This document shows positions 42,011 through 50,990 of a stretch of DNA of 64,000 nucleotides, piece by piece. Where the stretch lies: contig JBDKTY010000281.1 of NCBI GenBank assembly GCA_039679945.1, forward strand, positions 1-64,000, read 5' to 3'. This DNA comes from SbD1 sp039679945. GTDB taxonomy: Bacteria; Desulfobacterota; Syntrophobacteria; Syntrophobacterales; Syntrophobacteraceae. The notes below the pieces were generated by a model. That model was given only the letters and a program-made list of their open reading frames with translations. It was not told the DNA's origin and did not search any database. Position numbers and translations under genes: made by a program. Position 1 is the stretch's first letter; every line of letters starts with the position of its first letter.

Positions 42011-42785
42011 TGTATGCTGAGTCCTTCGATACTCAGGGCGAACGGGGGTGAGTTCTGGCCGCCTCGGCATGACTAAGAGTGGGTGACACAGCCTGTGAGG
42101 TAACTTATTGATATTGCTCACTCTGAAAAGCTGTTTGTTGAGAGCGTAGTAAGCCCCGCATTCGCGTGGCAAGGCATAGCCAAGAAACGGCTTTCGACCG
42201 CTCAATCCTGTCCCGTTCTACCCTTCGACAGGCTCAGGGCGAACGGGGGTACACACCCGCCGTCATCCTGGCGAACGCCAGGATCCAGTCTTCTGCTTGC
42301 AATGCATGAGCAAAGTCCCGTCATTCCCGCTTTCGCGTGGCAAGGCGTAGCAAATAAACAGTACACACCGGCCCGTTCATGGTTCGATACCTCACCACGA
42401 ACGGGGGGAGTTCTCATCCTGGGATGATGAAAAGTCGGTGACGAAGCAAGTGACGTAAGTCATTGAAACTACTAACTCTCAAAAGCTGGGAGTTCTCCTA
42501 ATTCGTCCCACCACTTTTCCCGAGTACCCCCGGAATGGCATGTAAAAACAGTGAACCGCAGTGTGCTGTTTTCTTGTGATTTCCAGCGAGTCCAGATAGT
42601 ATAGGCAGCCGACTTACATGCAACTAATAAGGCCTATGGAAGGGAACCGATACCACCCAAAGCGCGCCTGATCCTCTTGCAGGGCTGGAAAGGAGACACA
42701 CGAGAGATTTATCTGACACGGACAAAGAGACGCCAGCCGAAAGCATGAGGAGAAATCAGCCAACCAACGAGCCGGAGGAGGATTG
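42011..42785. other. Intergenic region with dispersed repeats
   Basis: 775 bases without a supported gene, mostly diverged repeat blocks that recur at 18.2-18.5 kb. The last 200 bases before the TAXI gene are unique sequence and should hold its promoter, but no clear boxes stand out. Confidence 0.65.
42029..42490. repeat. Dispersed repeat cluster, copy B
   Basis: 42110-42180 matches 18302-18372 in 65 of 71 bases; 42212-42247 matches 18208-18243 in 34 of 36; 42426-42467 matches 18397-18438 in 39 of 42. Further TTCGA...CTCAGGGCGAACGGG-type fragments lie at 42029-42047 and 42380-42410. Confidence 0.8.
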
Positions 42786-43778
42786 ATGTTTGCTAAAAAG
42801 CGTGGTTTATATTGGATCGTACCAGTCATAGCCGTTTTGGCGCTTGCTGTTGCCGGCGGAGTCATGGCGGCGGGTGAAACGAAGTTTCTCGCCATTGCTA
42901 CCGGAGGTACGGGTGGCACTTACTATCCCCTTGGCGGCGCCTTGGCGCAGGTAATAAGCGAGAGGGCCGGAATCTCCGCGACGGCACAGAGCGGAAACGC
43001 CTCGGTTGCCAACTGCAACCTGATAGCACGCGGTGACGTCGAAACGGCATTTGTCCAGAATAACGTGGCCGACGACGCTTACCATGGGCGTGGAGCATTC
43101 GATGGTCGCCCGCTGGCCAACCTGCGGGTGATAGCGGCTCTCTATCCGGAAACAGTCCAGGTAGTGGCGCGCAAGGCCTCCAATGTAAAGAACCTGAAGG
43201 AAGCTAAAGGGAAGATTATAGCGGTTGGTGACAAAGGTAGCGGTACCGAGGTCGACACGCGCAATATCCTTCAGCTTCACGGTCTTACCTATGACGATAT
43301 CAAACCTTTGTACGTAAATTTCAGCGTTGCGGCCCAGAGGCTTCAGGACGATCAGGGCGATGTCCTGTTTACAACTGCGGGAGTTCCCACTTCCTCGATC
43401 ATTGAGTTGATGACCGGCAAGGAGTGCAATTTCGTGAACCTCGACGCAGAAGCCATAAAGCAGCTTTGCGCGAAGTTCCCGTTCTATGTTCCCATTACTA
43501 TTCCCGCTGGCACGTATAAAGCTCAGACCGAAGCTGTGAATACCGTTGCCATGATGGCCCTATGGATAACCAATGACAAGCTGGACAACGATACGGCTTA
43601 CAAAATCACCAAAGCCCTGTGGGCGAAGGGAGATAAGGGGGACAGCGGGGCGGACGCACTGGCCAAGATCCACGACCAGGGCAAGAACATAAAGCTCGAA
43701 ACTGCTCTGAAAGGTGTGACAATCCCGCTGCATGCCGGAGCGGAGAAGTTTTACAGGGAAGCGGGCTTGATGAAGTAG
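42786..43778 (+). CDS. TAXI-family TRAP transporter solute-binding protein
   Basis: A 330-residue periplasmic binding protein. An N-terminal signal peptide (about residues 8-30, ending in VMAAGETK) is followed by the TAXI signature IATGGTGGTYYPLGGALAQV, the DVETAFVQNNVADDAY and the VAVGDKGSGTEVDTRNIL-type motif (here IIAVGDKGSGTEVDTRNI), and a HAGAEKFYREAGLMK end. The ATG at 42786 is behind GGAGGAGG. The gene leads a transport operon with the DUF1850 and fused permease genes; a perfect hairpin after the stop probably lowers expression of the membrane genes relative to the binding protein. Substrate not readable. Confidence 0.95.
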   Translation: MFAKKRGLYWIVPVIAVLALAVAGGVMAAGETKFLAIATGGTGGTYYPLGGALAQVISERAGISATAQSGNASVANCNLIARGDVETAFVQNNVADDAYHGRGAFDGRPLANLRVIAALYPETVQVVARKASNVKNLKEAKGKIIAVGDKGSGTEVDTRNILQLHGLTYDDIKPLYVNFSVAAQRLQDDQGDVLFTTAGVPTSSIIELMTGKECNFVNLDAEAIKQLCAKFPFYVPITIPAGTYKAQTEAVNTVAMMALWITNDKLDNDTAYKITKALWAKGDKGDSGADALAKIHDQGKNIKLETALKGVTIPLHAGAEKFYREAGLMK

Positions 43779-43855
43779 CTTTTTCAAACTTCCCGTTCCT
43801 GGGAATTAATGTTATCCGAGAATGGGTCAACGAGAATTCCATAATCTGCATTTGA

Positions 43856-43895
43856 CTGCGCCGGACACCGCCTGATGGACCGCTGTCCGGCGCAG
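43856..43895 (+). terminator. Intercistronic hairpin after the TAXI binding-protein gene
   Basis: CTGCGCCGGACA (43856-43867) pairs perfectly with TGTCCGGCGCAG (43884-43895), loop 16 bases. Its tail is short (CTTTG), which suggests partial termination or transcript stabilisation. Confidence 0.75.
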
Positions 43896-43919
43896 CTTTG
43901 CGGAAGCGGTGATTTCCTC

Positions 43920-44432
43920 ATGAAACCCAAGGCACTGATATTGGGGGGAATTGCGTTAGCTTTGCTGGTGGCTTGGGGATGGCCCTTGCGTATCCTGGTA
44001 TTGAGGGATGTTCGCGACGGCTGCCGGGTCTTTGCTCACGTGGTTTCGCCCGGAGATACCTTTTCCCTACGCTATACACATTCAGTGAAGCAGAAACCGG
44101 TATGGGATTTTTACAGGATAGATGCGCACTACAGGATCATGCAGACGCAAACGATCTTTCCGGATTCGGATTTCGGGCTGCCATCCCTGGCAGTGGGAAC
44201 CGAAATATATACACTGCTGCCCGATGGCAACGGCTGTATTTCCGGTATGCGGCGGTTGATACCATCCCTGCAGTTGCGCGTCGAACGTGCCTACAACAAC
44301 ATATTGACTTTCGGCGAGGCCACCAGTGTTAACCTGTCGCAAAAGTGCGGCGACTCTATTTTAGAGATGCGCATCCAGAACATGAATCTTATCCAATACG
44401 CTTTTCGAGCCATGAAGTTTTATGGGGAATGA
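43920..44432 (+). CDS. DUF1850 protein of the TAXI-TRAP system
   Basis: A 170-residue protein with an N-terminal hydrophobic segment (LILGGIALALLVAWGWPLRILVL) and the DUF1850 domain: FAHVVSPGDTFSLRYTHSVKQKPVWDFYRID. Its consistent neighbours in many genomes are TAXI-binding-protein and fused TRAP permease genes, which is also the case here; its molecular role is unknown. The ATG at 43920 is chosen as the start of the hydrophobic segment; the ribosome site there is weak (GGAAGCGG). The stop overlaps an ATG of the permease frame, giving an ATGA junction. Confidence 0.9.
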   Translation: MKPKALILGGIALALLVAWGWPLRILVLRDVRDGCRVFAHVVSPGDTFSLRYTHSVKQKPVWDFYRIDAHYRIMQTQTIFPDSDFGLPSLAVGTEIYTLLPDGNGCISGMRRLIPSLQLRVERAYNNILTFGEATSVNLSQKCGDSILEMRIQNMNLIQYAFRAMKFYGE

Positions 44433-44434
44433 TT

Positions 44435-47176
44435 ATGGAGAAAAAAGGAATTCTCGACGAGGAACCGATTGACATCAAGCGGCAGGAAGAACTCATCGCC
44501 GAACTGGAACCGGAATCAAAGTACCGCATGCTTACCCCGGTGGCCGAAAAAGTCTGTATGGCTCTGTGCTTAATCCTGTCGCTGTTTCACGTATACACCG
44601 CCGGATTCGGTGTCCTGCAGGAATATGAGCACCGGGCCTTTCACCTGACCTTCGTGCTCTGCCTCATCTTTGTGTGTTACTCTATTCGAAGAAGGGAACC
44701 GCCTCGACGAAAATCGATCATCCAGAGTATCATCTATGGCATTCTTGGCGGCTCTCTGTTCTCAATGATGATCGGAAACATTCTCGGTTTTTCGACGATT
44801 CAGCATGTGCTGACAGGGGTGATCCTCGGCTTTTGCCTGTTTTATTTTAAGGAAAGGGTCTATCTCCCGTCCAAAATGATGCCACCGGTCGATCTCGCGA
44901 TCTCGGTCCTGGGCCTGGGCGTAATCGGCTCTATTCTGGGGATGGTACTGCCTGCATTGGGCCATGTGCGGAAGACCTCCGGATGGCCCCTTATTATTTG
45001 GGGAATCTGTGCATTTTCTTCTGTCACCATCGTGTTTGCCTGGCAGGCCGTTCAGTCAGTCCGGTGGTGTCTGCGCGGGCCGGGCGGTTTTCGGGTGGAC
45101 CCTCTGAAAATTCCTTATTTCGACATCGTATTCGCGCTCATCGCCTTCGCGGTTTCTTCTTATATTATCGTTGATTTTGACCAGTTCATGATACGCGGGG
45201 GCATGGCCAACATGCCCGACTACCTGGTGGGGGTCTTTGCCATAGCCCTGGTTCTCGAAGGGACCCGTCGAAGCGCCGGCGTTCCGCTTACCATCATCGC
45301 ATTTATCGCCCTTATTTATTGTTATGTCGGCCCGTCTCTCGTGAATATTCCCGTCTTGCAGTTCTTTGCGCATCGCGGCTACTCCGTCGGGCGCGTTATC
45401 GAGCATATGTATGCCGGGACGGAGGGTATATACGGGATTCCGCTGGGCGTCTGCGCAACCTTTGTGTTCCATTTTGTACTCTTCGGGCTGTTTATCGCTC
45501 ATACCGGTCTCGGTAAGTTCTTCATCGACCTGGCCATGGCGGTGGCGGGCGGCTCGCCCGGCGGTCCCGCCAAGGTTTCCATCATCGCCAGCGGTTTTTT
45601 CGGTATGATCAGCGGCAGTTCCATCGCGAACTGTGTGACTATCGGATCATTTACAATCCCGATGATGAAGAAAATCGGTTACCGGCCTGAGTTCGCTGGT
45701 GCGGTGGAGGCCTCGGCCTCAACCGGCGGGCAGATCATGCCACCCGTTATGGGCGCGGCTGCCTTCGTCATGGCCGAATGGCTCGGTATTCCATATCTCA
45801 AGATCTGCCTGGCAGCCATCGTTCCGGCTGTTCTCCACTTTTATGCCATCGGAACCATGGTACATTTCGAGGCCGTTAAGAATGGGATGTCGGGTCTGCC
45901 GCGCGAAGTGCTTCCCAGGGTCAAGGATGTTCTGCGTGAACGCGGCATACTTGTCCTGCCTCTGTTCGTAATCGTTTTTCTACTGATTTCGGGGTATACG
46001 CCCTTCCTGGCAGCTTTCTGGGCGATAATCCTGTCCACCAGCCTGGGACAGCTCCATTCGCGCACATGGAATTTCCTCCTCGCCATATTTCTCACATTAC
46101 CGAGTATCTGCGTGAGTTATACTCCCTTTGGCGGTGAACTATACTTCTCCCTGGCTTGGTTCGGCGCCCTGGCGGCGGGGCTGGCGATCACCTACCGGCG
46201 CTCGCCACGGCGGGACTGGCTGATCAGCCTGATCCCCATCGCCGTACTGGCGGTGCTGGGGGGGCTTGGCGTAAAACCCTTCCTGATGGCATTCTGGACT
46301 AACATGACGCTCATCGTTATCGGCTGCTTATATAAAGAAAGCAAGATGCGGTTGCCCATGATCGTGGATGCCCTCGAAAAAGGTACTATGAACGCGCTTT
46401 CAATCGGCGCGGCCGTTGCCTCGGTTGGCATTATCATCGGTATGACCATGCTTACCGGGTTGGGACTCAAATTCGGAAGTCTGACCATCCAGATGGCCCA
46501 GTACACAGCCAGCCTTGTCACCCAGATGGACATCTTGCATCTCCTGCCGGTGGATGGGACTATTCTCTTCTTTATCCTCTGCTATACGGCTTTCGCCTGC
46601 TTCGTTCTGGGCATGGGACTGCCGACCACGGCGCAGTACATCGTCGCGGCGGTCATCGCGGCTCCGGCCCTTCTTCAGTTCGGAGTGCATCCGCTTCTGT
46701 CGCACATGTTTGTATTCTTCTACGCCATTCTCGCCGATGTGACTCCTCCCGTCGCCCTGGCGGCATTTGCGGGCGCCGGTATCGCGGGAAGCGAACCGTT
46801 CAAGACCGGCGTTATTGCCACGAGTCTGTCTTCAGCCAAGTTCGTGGTGCCCTTTGTCTGGATTTACAGCCCTGTTATGCTCCTCATGCCCTGGCTGTTG
46901 ACTCCGAACACCCCCTTCGACTGGTGGGGCTGGATAGAGGTCGTCGTTTTTACCTTTGCGGGAGTAACCGCAATGGGAGGGGCCTGGCGCGGCTACCTCG
47001 TTGACAGGTGCACCAAGCTGGAAAAGATGGGAGCGCTCTTTGGCGCCTTACTGTTCTTTATTCCCGGTGTCCCATCTTCCCTGGTTGGAGCCGCTATTGT
47101 TATACTCATTTGCATTGTTCAAAAGCGGCGCAAAAACCGCGGAAAACTGATTTCAGCGGGCGCCTCGGCCGCTTGA
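44435..47176 (+). CDS. TAXI-type TRAP transporter fused permease
   Basis: A 913-residue polytopic permease containing the small (DctQ-like) and large (DctM-like) TRAP membrane components in one chain, usual for TAXI systems. About 18-20 hydrophobic helices are present. Recognisable DctM stretches are GGSPGGPAKVSIIASGFFGMISGSSIANCVTIGSFTIPMMKKIGYRPEFAGAVEASASTGGQIMPPVMGAAAF (shown only as key residues GSSIANCV and GGQIMPPVMGA) and VLGMGLPTTAQYIVAAVIAAPAL. The ATG at 44435 follows GGGGA with good spacing; the ATG at 44429 makes an ATGA overlap with the upstream gene. Substrate imported with a sodium or proton gradient is unknown. Confidence 0.95.
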   Translation: MEKKGILDEEPIDIKRQEELIAELEPESKYRMLTPVAEKVCMALCLILSLFHVYTAGFGVLQEYEHRAFHLTFVLCLIFVCYSIRRREPPRRKSIIQSIIYGILGGSLFSMMIGNILGFSTIQHVLTGVILGFCLFYFKERVYLPSKMMPPVDLAISVLGLGVIGSILGMVLPALGHVRKTSGWPLIIWGICAFSSVTIVFAWQAVQSVRWCLRGPGGFRVDPLKIPYFDIVFALIAFAVSSYIIVDFDQFMIRGGMANMPDYLVGVFAIALVLEGTRRSAGVPLTIIAFIALIYCYVGPSLVNIPVLQFFAHRGYSVGRVIEHMYAGTEGIYGIPLGVCATFVFHFVLFGLFIAHTGLGKFFIDLAMAVAGGSPGGPAKVSIIASGFFGMISGSSIANCVTIGSFTIPMMKKIGYRPEFAGAVEASASTGGQIMPPVMGAAAFVMAEWLGIPYLKICLAAIVPAVLHFYAIGTMVHFEAVKNGMSGLPREVLPRVKDVLRERGILVLPLFVIVFLLISGYTPFLAAFWAIILSTSLGQLHSRTWNFLLAIFLTLPSICVSYTPFGGELYFSLAWFGALAAGLAITYRRSPRRDWLISLIPIAVLAVLGGLGVKPFLMAFWTNMTLIVIGCLYKESKMRLPMIVDALEKGTMNALSIGAAVASVGIIIGMTMLTGLGLKFGSLTIQMAQYTASLVTQMDILHLLPVDGTILFFILCYTAFACFVLGMGLPTTAQYIVAAVIAAPALLQFGVHPLLSHMFVFFYAILADVTPPVALAAFAGAGIAGSEPFKTGVIATSLSSAKFVVPFVWIYSPVMLLMPWLLTPNTPFDWWGWIEVVVFTFAGVTAMGGAWRGYLVDRCTKLEKMGALFGALLFFIPGVPSSLVGAAIVILICIVQKRRKNRGKLISAGASAA

Positions 47177-47223
47177 TATGAGGCTGGAGACTCCGGGTGA
47201 AGGTGGACCTGTTTCGGCCGCTG

Positions 47224-47254
47224 CTTCACGGGTCTCTTGTTCGGACCCGTGAAG
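47224..47254 (+). terminator. Hairpin after the TRAP permease gene
   Basis: CTTCACGGGTC (47224-47234) pairs perfectly with GACCCGTGAAG (47244-47254). There is no T run, so termination is uncertain. Confidence 0.55.
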
Positions 47255-47321
47255 TCAGGTAGAATTAGGACATACTTATTATGAAGGAAGTAACCAAAAG
47301 GAGCGGGATAGCATAACAGCC

Positions 47322-48197
47322 ATGGATATCTATTACATTGACGGGCAATTCGTGGATGAAGAACATTCGTGTATCAATGCCAAGGACATCTCGATATTGA
47401 GAGGTTTCGGGGTATTCGACTTCCTGATTACTTACAACCGGCGCCCCTTTCATCTGGAAGAGCATGTACGGAGGCTGCGGAATTCCGCCAAGTGCATCGG
47501 TCTCGACATCGGCCAGGAAAATTCGGAAATCTGTGCGATCGTCGAGCAGACAGTGGCGAAAAACCCCCACCACCAGGACTCCGGCATTCGCATCGTGTAT
47601 ACGGGAGGGGTGAGTTCCGACGGCGTCACGCCGGAGGGGCGCGGTATCCTGATGGTGATGGTGACGCCGAGGCACGTGTTGCCTGAGAAGTATTACACGG
47701 ATGGAGTCAAGATAATCACCGTCGATATCGAAAGATTCATCCCTGATTCAAAGAGCACATGCTACCTTCCCGCCGTTTACGCGCAGCAACTGGCGAAAAA
47801 AGAAGGCGCCGTGGAGGCGGTGCATGTCGACCGGCAAAACCGAATTCTGGAGGGCACCACTTCCAACTGTTTCTTCTTCAAGAAGAACAGACTGATTACC
47901 GCCCACCGGGATATACTCCCCGGTATTACCCGCGGCGTGATATTAGAGCTTGCAAGAGACTTATACGAGATAGAAACGAGAGATATCGACCGGGCCGAAT
48001 TGCCCGATATGGATGAAGTGTTTATCACCGCTTCCAACAAGGAAGTGCTCCCGGTTGTCAGGGTAAACGATCTGCGCATCGGAGACGGGTGTGTCGGCCC
48101 GGGGACCAGGAAGATCATGCAATTGTTCCGTGCTTACACAACCGCGTACGGCCAGGGGGATGTGGGGCGGAAGGATCTGCGAATGCCGTTCCACTGA
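47322..48197 (+). CDS. Class IV PLP-dependent aminotransferase
   Basis: A 291-residue protein of the branched-chain/D-alanine aminotransferase and aminodeoxychorismate lyase group. Typical motifs are DISILRGFGVFDFL near the N-terminus, PDSKSTCYLPAVYAQQLAKKEGA with the PLP-binding Lys in SKSTCYL, ILEGTTSNCFFFKKN and LPGITRGVILELA, with ITASNKEVLPVVRV at the C-terminus. Whether it acts on branched-chain amino acids, D-amino acids or aminodeoxychorismate cannot be told by eye. It follows the TRAP operon by 145 bases and may metabolise an amino acid or keto acid that this transporter imports. GGAG at 47300-47303 is 18 bases from the ATG, longer than usual. Confidence 0.9.
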   Translation: MDIYYIDGQFVDEEHSCINAKDISILRGFGVFDFLITYNRRPFHLEEHVRRLRNSAKCIGLDIGQENSEICAIVEQTVAKNPHHQDSGIRIVYTGGVSSDGVTPEGRGILMVMVTPRHVLPEKYYTDGVKIITVDIERFIPDSKSTCYLPAVYAQQLAKKEGAVEAVHVDRQNRILEGTTSNCFFFKKNRLITAHRDILPGITRGVILELARDLYEIETRDIDRAELPDMDEVFITASNKEVLPVVRVNDLRIGDGCVGPGTRKIMQLFRAYTTAYGQGDVGRKDLRMPFH

Positions 48198-48476
48198 TGG
48201 CAGGTCCCGGCCTGACCGGGTTTAAAGAGAAATAGTCAAAATGGGACCGCGGTGAGCCCCGCTTTGTGGGTGTCATTACCGCAGTCCCCGGTAGTACGAT
48301 CGAATGCTTCCAGCATGCGGATGGGATTCTCCTGGCGTTCCTTCCCATCCTCCCTTCCACGCGTGTCGCCCATTCAGGAAGTGTATGAACCGGGTGCGGT
48401 GTTTTCTCTCCTTACAAGCATAGTTCGCGCAATATCCGAGCATGTCATACTAATTTGCGTTCAAGAGGATATACCC

Positions 48477-48569
48477 CCGTTCGCCCAGAGGTATCGAAGG
48501 GTAGAACGGGTCAATTCTGAACGGCATCTTCAATTTAGGGATAGACTCATCTTGAACGCAACTCCGTAT
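48477..48569. repeat. Dispersed repeat, copy C
   Basis: It begins with an inverted version of the TTCGA...GGGCGAACGGG block and continues with a segment (GGCATCTTCA...CATCTTGAACGCAACTCCGTAT, in part) that is the diverged counterpart of 18472-18549. Confidence 0.7.
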
Positions 48570-48912
48570 CATACTGGTAAGAGGAAAATCCCTTTTTATT
48601 TTATAGCTGGCTGTATTGGCTGGGGCGCCGTGTTCGCCCATGTGGCCTTTTCCCGCCAATACACATTGGCTCGCGGTTTCATCGGAGCATTGCACCGCGT
48701 GGTGCGTGAGCGATACCTGAAATCTAGCCAAAAAAGTTTATGAACGCGGATTTTCTATCCGATAACTAGTGTACTGTGAAATCTGCCCTCAAAAGAGAGT
48801 GGATTGGCTTAACAAACATACTGCCAAATTGGGTTTCGGGCTGATGAAATGAATGTCTCTCTAGTCAGTTTTAACTACGCGGGCAGAGAAAAATGGTTCT
48901 TGTAGACGATAG

Positions 48913-48949
48913 TTGTCAGGCGGCTGACAAGATTTAGGATTACTATAAT
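48913..48949 (+). promoter_or_regulatory. Palindrome and -10 box upstream of the chemoreceptor gene
   Basis: TTGTCAG-GCGG-CTGACAA (48913-48930) has 7-base perfect arms and lies just before a consensus TATAAT (48944-48949). The half-site CTGACA resembles a -35 box but the 14-base spacer is too short, so an activator-dependent promoter is plausible. Confidence 0.4.
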
Positions 48950-49092
48950 GTATTCAGTTAGTTAGCTATGTTATCGGCTGTAGATTATAGCCCCTGATAT
49001 CAGAAGTTATTGAAATGACATTGGTATTAAATGCAAGTGAATGAGATACAGATTAGCAATTAGGTAAGTTTTTTAACAAAATGGAGGTATTT

Positions 49093-50847
49093 ATGAATGT
49101 AAGATCGCGTAGTATAAAGGGGATGATGGCCAAGATTATGGCTGTGACTTTTGTATTGACAACAATCGCTATAAGCATTGTGCTATATTATCAGGCCAGA
49201 TCCTATGCTATACAGGAAGCTGAAAGAAAGATAAAGAATCTTCTCCTGGAACATCAGGGACTGCATGCATATAACGCTAAGCACCAGAAGCCGGCTATCG
49301 CAAAGTTGAAAGAACAGGGGAAGCTCCACAAGGACTACTTTGCTCCGGAAATTCTCTCATCATCCTATATTACAAAATACATGCACCAGTACTACAATGA
49401 GGTGCGCAAGCAGAACAACCTGGATGAGTTTTACTATAAGCTTGCCGCGAATAATCCGAGGAACCCGGAGAACAAGAGCGACGATTTCGAACGTGACCTC
49501 ATAAGGAGGTTCAACTCAAACGAAATCAAGGAATTCAAACAAGTTGTCACAAAAGACGGAAGCAGTTTCCTTTACTATGCGCTTCCTTTTTCCACCAACT
49601 CCCAGGACTGCATGGCGTGCCACAGCACACCGGATGTTGCTCCGAAAGAACTCATCGAAAGATACGGAGACAAGAACGGCTTTGGCGAGAAGGTCGGCGA
49701 TATTCGTGCAATCATTTCAATCCGGGCTCCGCTTGATCCCGAGATCCGGCAGGCAAACAGCACTTTCAGCAAGTTTGGCGGCATCATGTTCGGGGTATTT
49801 CTGTTCCTGTTTGCCGGTAGCGGTTATGTGCTCATGCGCTCGGTGACCAAACCCATCGATACCGCCGTGAAGGGTCTCAGCGAAGCCTCCAACCAGGTCG
49901 CGGCGGCATCATCCCAGGTTTCGACCAGTAGCCAGCAACTGGCCGAAGGCGCATCCGTTCAGGCGGCTTCCATCGAGGAGACCTCATCGTCCCTGGAAGA
50001 GATGGCATCGATGACACGCCAGAACGCCGATAACGCTTCGCATGCGAACCGGCTTATGTCCGACGCCAGTTCGGTCGTCGGCAGGGCCAACGACTCCATG
50101 GCAGTCCTGACATCCTCAATGGGGGAAATCTCAAAATCGAGCGAAAATACACAGAAAATTATCAAGACGATAGATGAAATCGCTTTCCAGACCAATCTGC
50201 TCGCGTTGAACGCGGCAGTGGAGGCGGCTCGGGCGGGAGAGGCCGGGGCGGGGTTCGCGGTGGTGGCCGATGAAGTCCGCAATCTGGCGATGAGGGCGGC
50301 GGAGGCCGCGAGGAATACGGCCACTCTCATAGAAGGCACGGTCAAGACCGTGCGGGACGGCTCATCCGTGGTGGAAAGCACGAATTCAGAGTTCCGAAAG
50401 GTGTCCGATATCGTATCGAAGTCCGCTGAGATGATAGGGGAGATAGCCGCGGCCTCCCAGGAACAGGCGCAGGGTATTCAACAGATAAGCAGTGCAATTT
50501 CCGAGATGGACAGGGTGACCCAGCAAAATACAGCCAGCGCGGAGGAGTCCGCGTCGGCCTCGCAGGAAATGAGCGCCCAGGCACTGCATATGAGAGAATT
50601 TGTCTCCGGTCTCGCCGCGCTGGTCGGCCACAATGGCGAGGGCCTGGCAAAAGAGGATCGAAGACGGGACCCAGCCGGGAAAAGAGTGCAATTAGCCGCC
50701 GCCCAGGCCCGGAAGCCCTTGTCCCTGGGGAAAACGGACAGTGCAAAAGGTTCTTTTCCGGGACTGCCACCCGCAAAGGGCAAAACCAGGGAAATCTCAC
50801 CCGCGGAAGTGATACCCTTCGACAAGGATGATCTGGACGCTTTCTAG
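49093..50847 (+). CDS. Methyl-accepting chemotaxis protein with heme-binding DUF3365 sensor domain
   Basis: A 584-residue transmembrane receptor. An N-terminal helix (IMAVTFVLTTIAISIVLYY) and a second helix near residues 222-245 (GIMFGVFLFLFAGSGYVLM) bracket a periplasmic domain of the Tll0287/DUF3365 type containing CMACH at residues 173-177, a c-type heme site. A short linker leads to the methyl-accepting domain with the highly conserved hairpin IDEIAFQTNLLALNAAVEAARAGEAGAGFAVVADEVRNLA. The tail VIPFDKDDLDAF may bind methyltransferase or other adaptors. It probably senses redox state or a gas and signals to CheA. The ATG at 49093 follows GGAGG (49083-49087) by 5 bases. Confidence 0.94.
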   Translation: MNVRSRSIKGMMAKIMAVTFVLTTIAISIVLYYQARSYAIQEAERKIKNLLLEHQGLHAYNAKHQKPAIAKLKEQGKLHKDYFAPEILSSSYITKYMHQYYNEVRKQNNLDEFYYKLAANNPRNPENKSDDFERDLIRRFNSNEIKEFKQVVTKDGSSFLYYALPFSTNSQDCMACHSTPDVAPKELIERYGDKNGFGEKVGDIRAIISIRAPLDPEIRQANSTFSKFGGIMFGVFLFLFAGSGYVLMRSVTKPIDTAVKGLSEASNQVAAASSQVSTSSQQLAEGASVQAASIEETSSSLEEMASMTRQNADNASHANRLMSDASSVVGRANDSMAVLTSSMGEISKSSENTQKIIKTIDEIAFQTNLLALNAAVEAARAGEAGAGFAVVADEVRNLAMRAAEAARNTATLIEGTVKTVRDGSSVVESTNSEFRKVSDIVSKSAEMIGEIAAASQEQAQGIQQISSAISEMDRVTQQNTASAEESASASQEMSAQALHMREFVSGLAALVGHNGEGLAKEDRRRDPAGKRVQLAAAQARKPLSLGKTDSAKGSFPGLPPAKGKTREISPAEVIPFDKDDLDAF

Positions 50848-50928
50848 ACTGAAGGAGTTCCAGCCATGAGCCTCCCCGGCTTTCCCCCTGTAAGGGGGGG
50901 GGCGGGGTGTTCAGGCGCAATCGGACAG

Positions 50929-50970
50929 GCAGGGGCGCCCCTGGTCTACCAGAGGGCGCCCCTGCTATTT
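50929..50970. terminator. Convergent (bidirectional) terminator
   Basis: GCAGGGGCGCCC (50929-50940) pairs with GGGCGCCCCTGC (50954-50965), extended by CTGGT/ACCAG. It ends the plus-strand receptor gene (tail TATTTT) and the minus-strand regulator gene. Confidence 0.8.
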
Positions 50971-50990
50971 TGAAGGAAACTCAGGGGGTG

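Larger units (their letters stand above)
48198..49092. other. Long intergenic region before the chemoreceptor gene
   Basis: 895 bases without a supported gene. The first half carries a repeat block (48477-48569). The second half, from about 48760, is clearly richer in A and T than the surroundings and holds a palindrome and a TATAAT box, listed separately. Confidence 0.65.

Noticed and set aside
48252..48743. 163-codon plus-strand open frame
   Set aside because: It overlaps a dispersed repeat block and lacks a ribosome site and family features.
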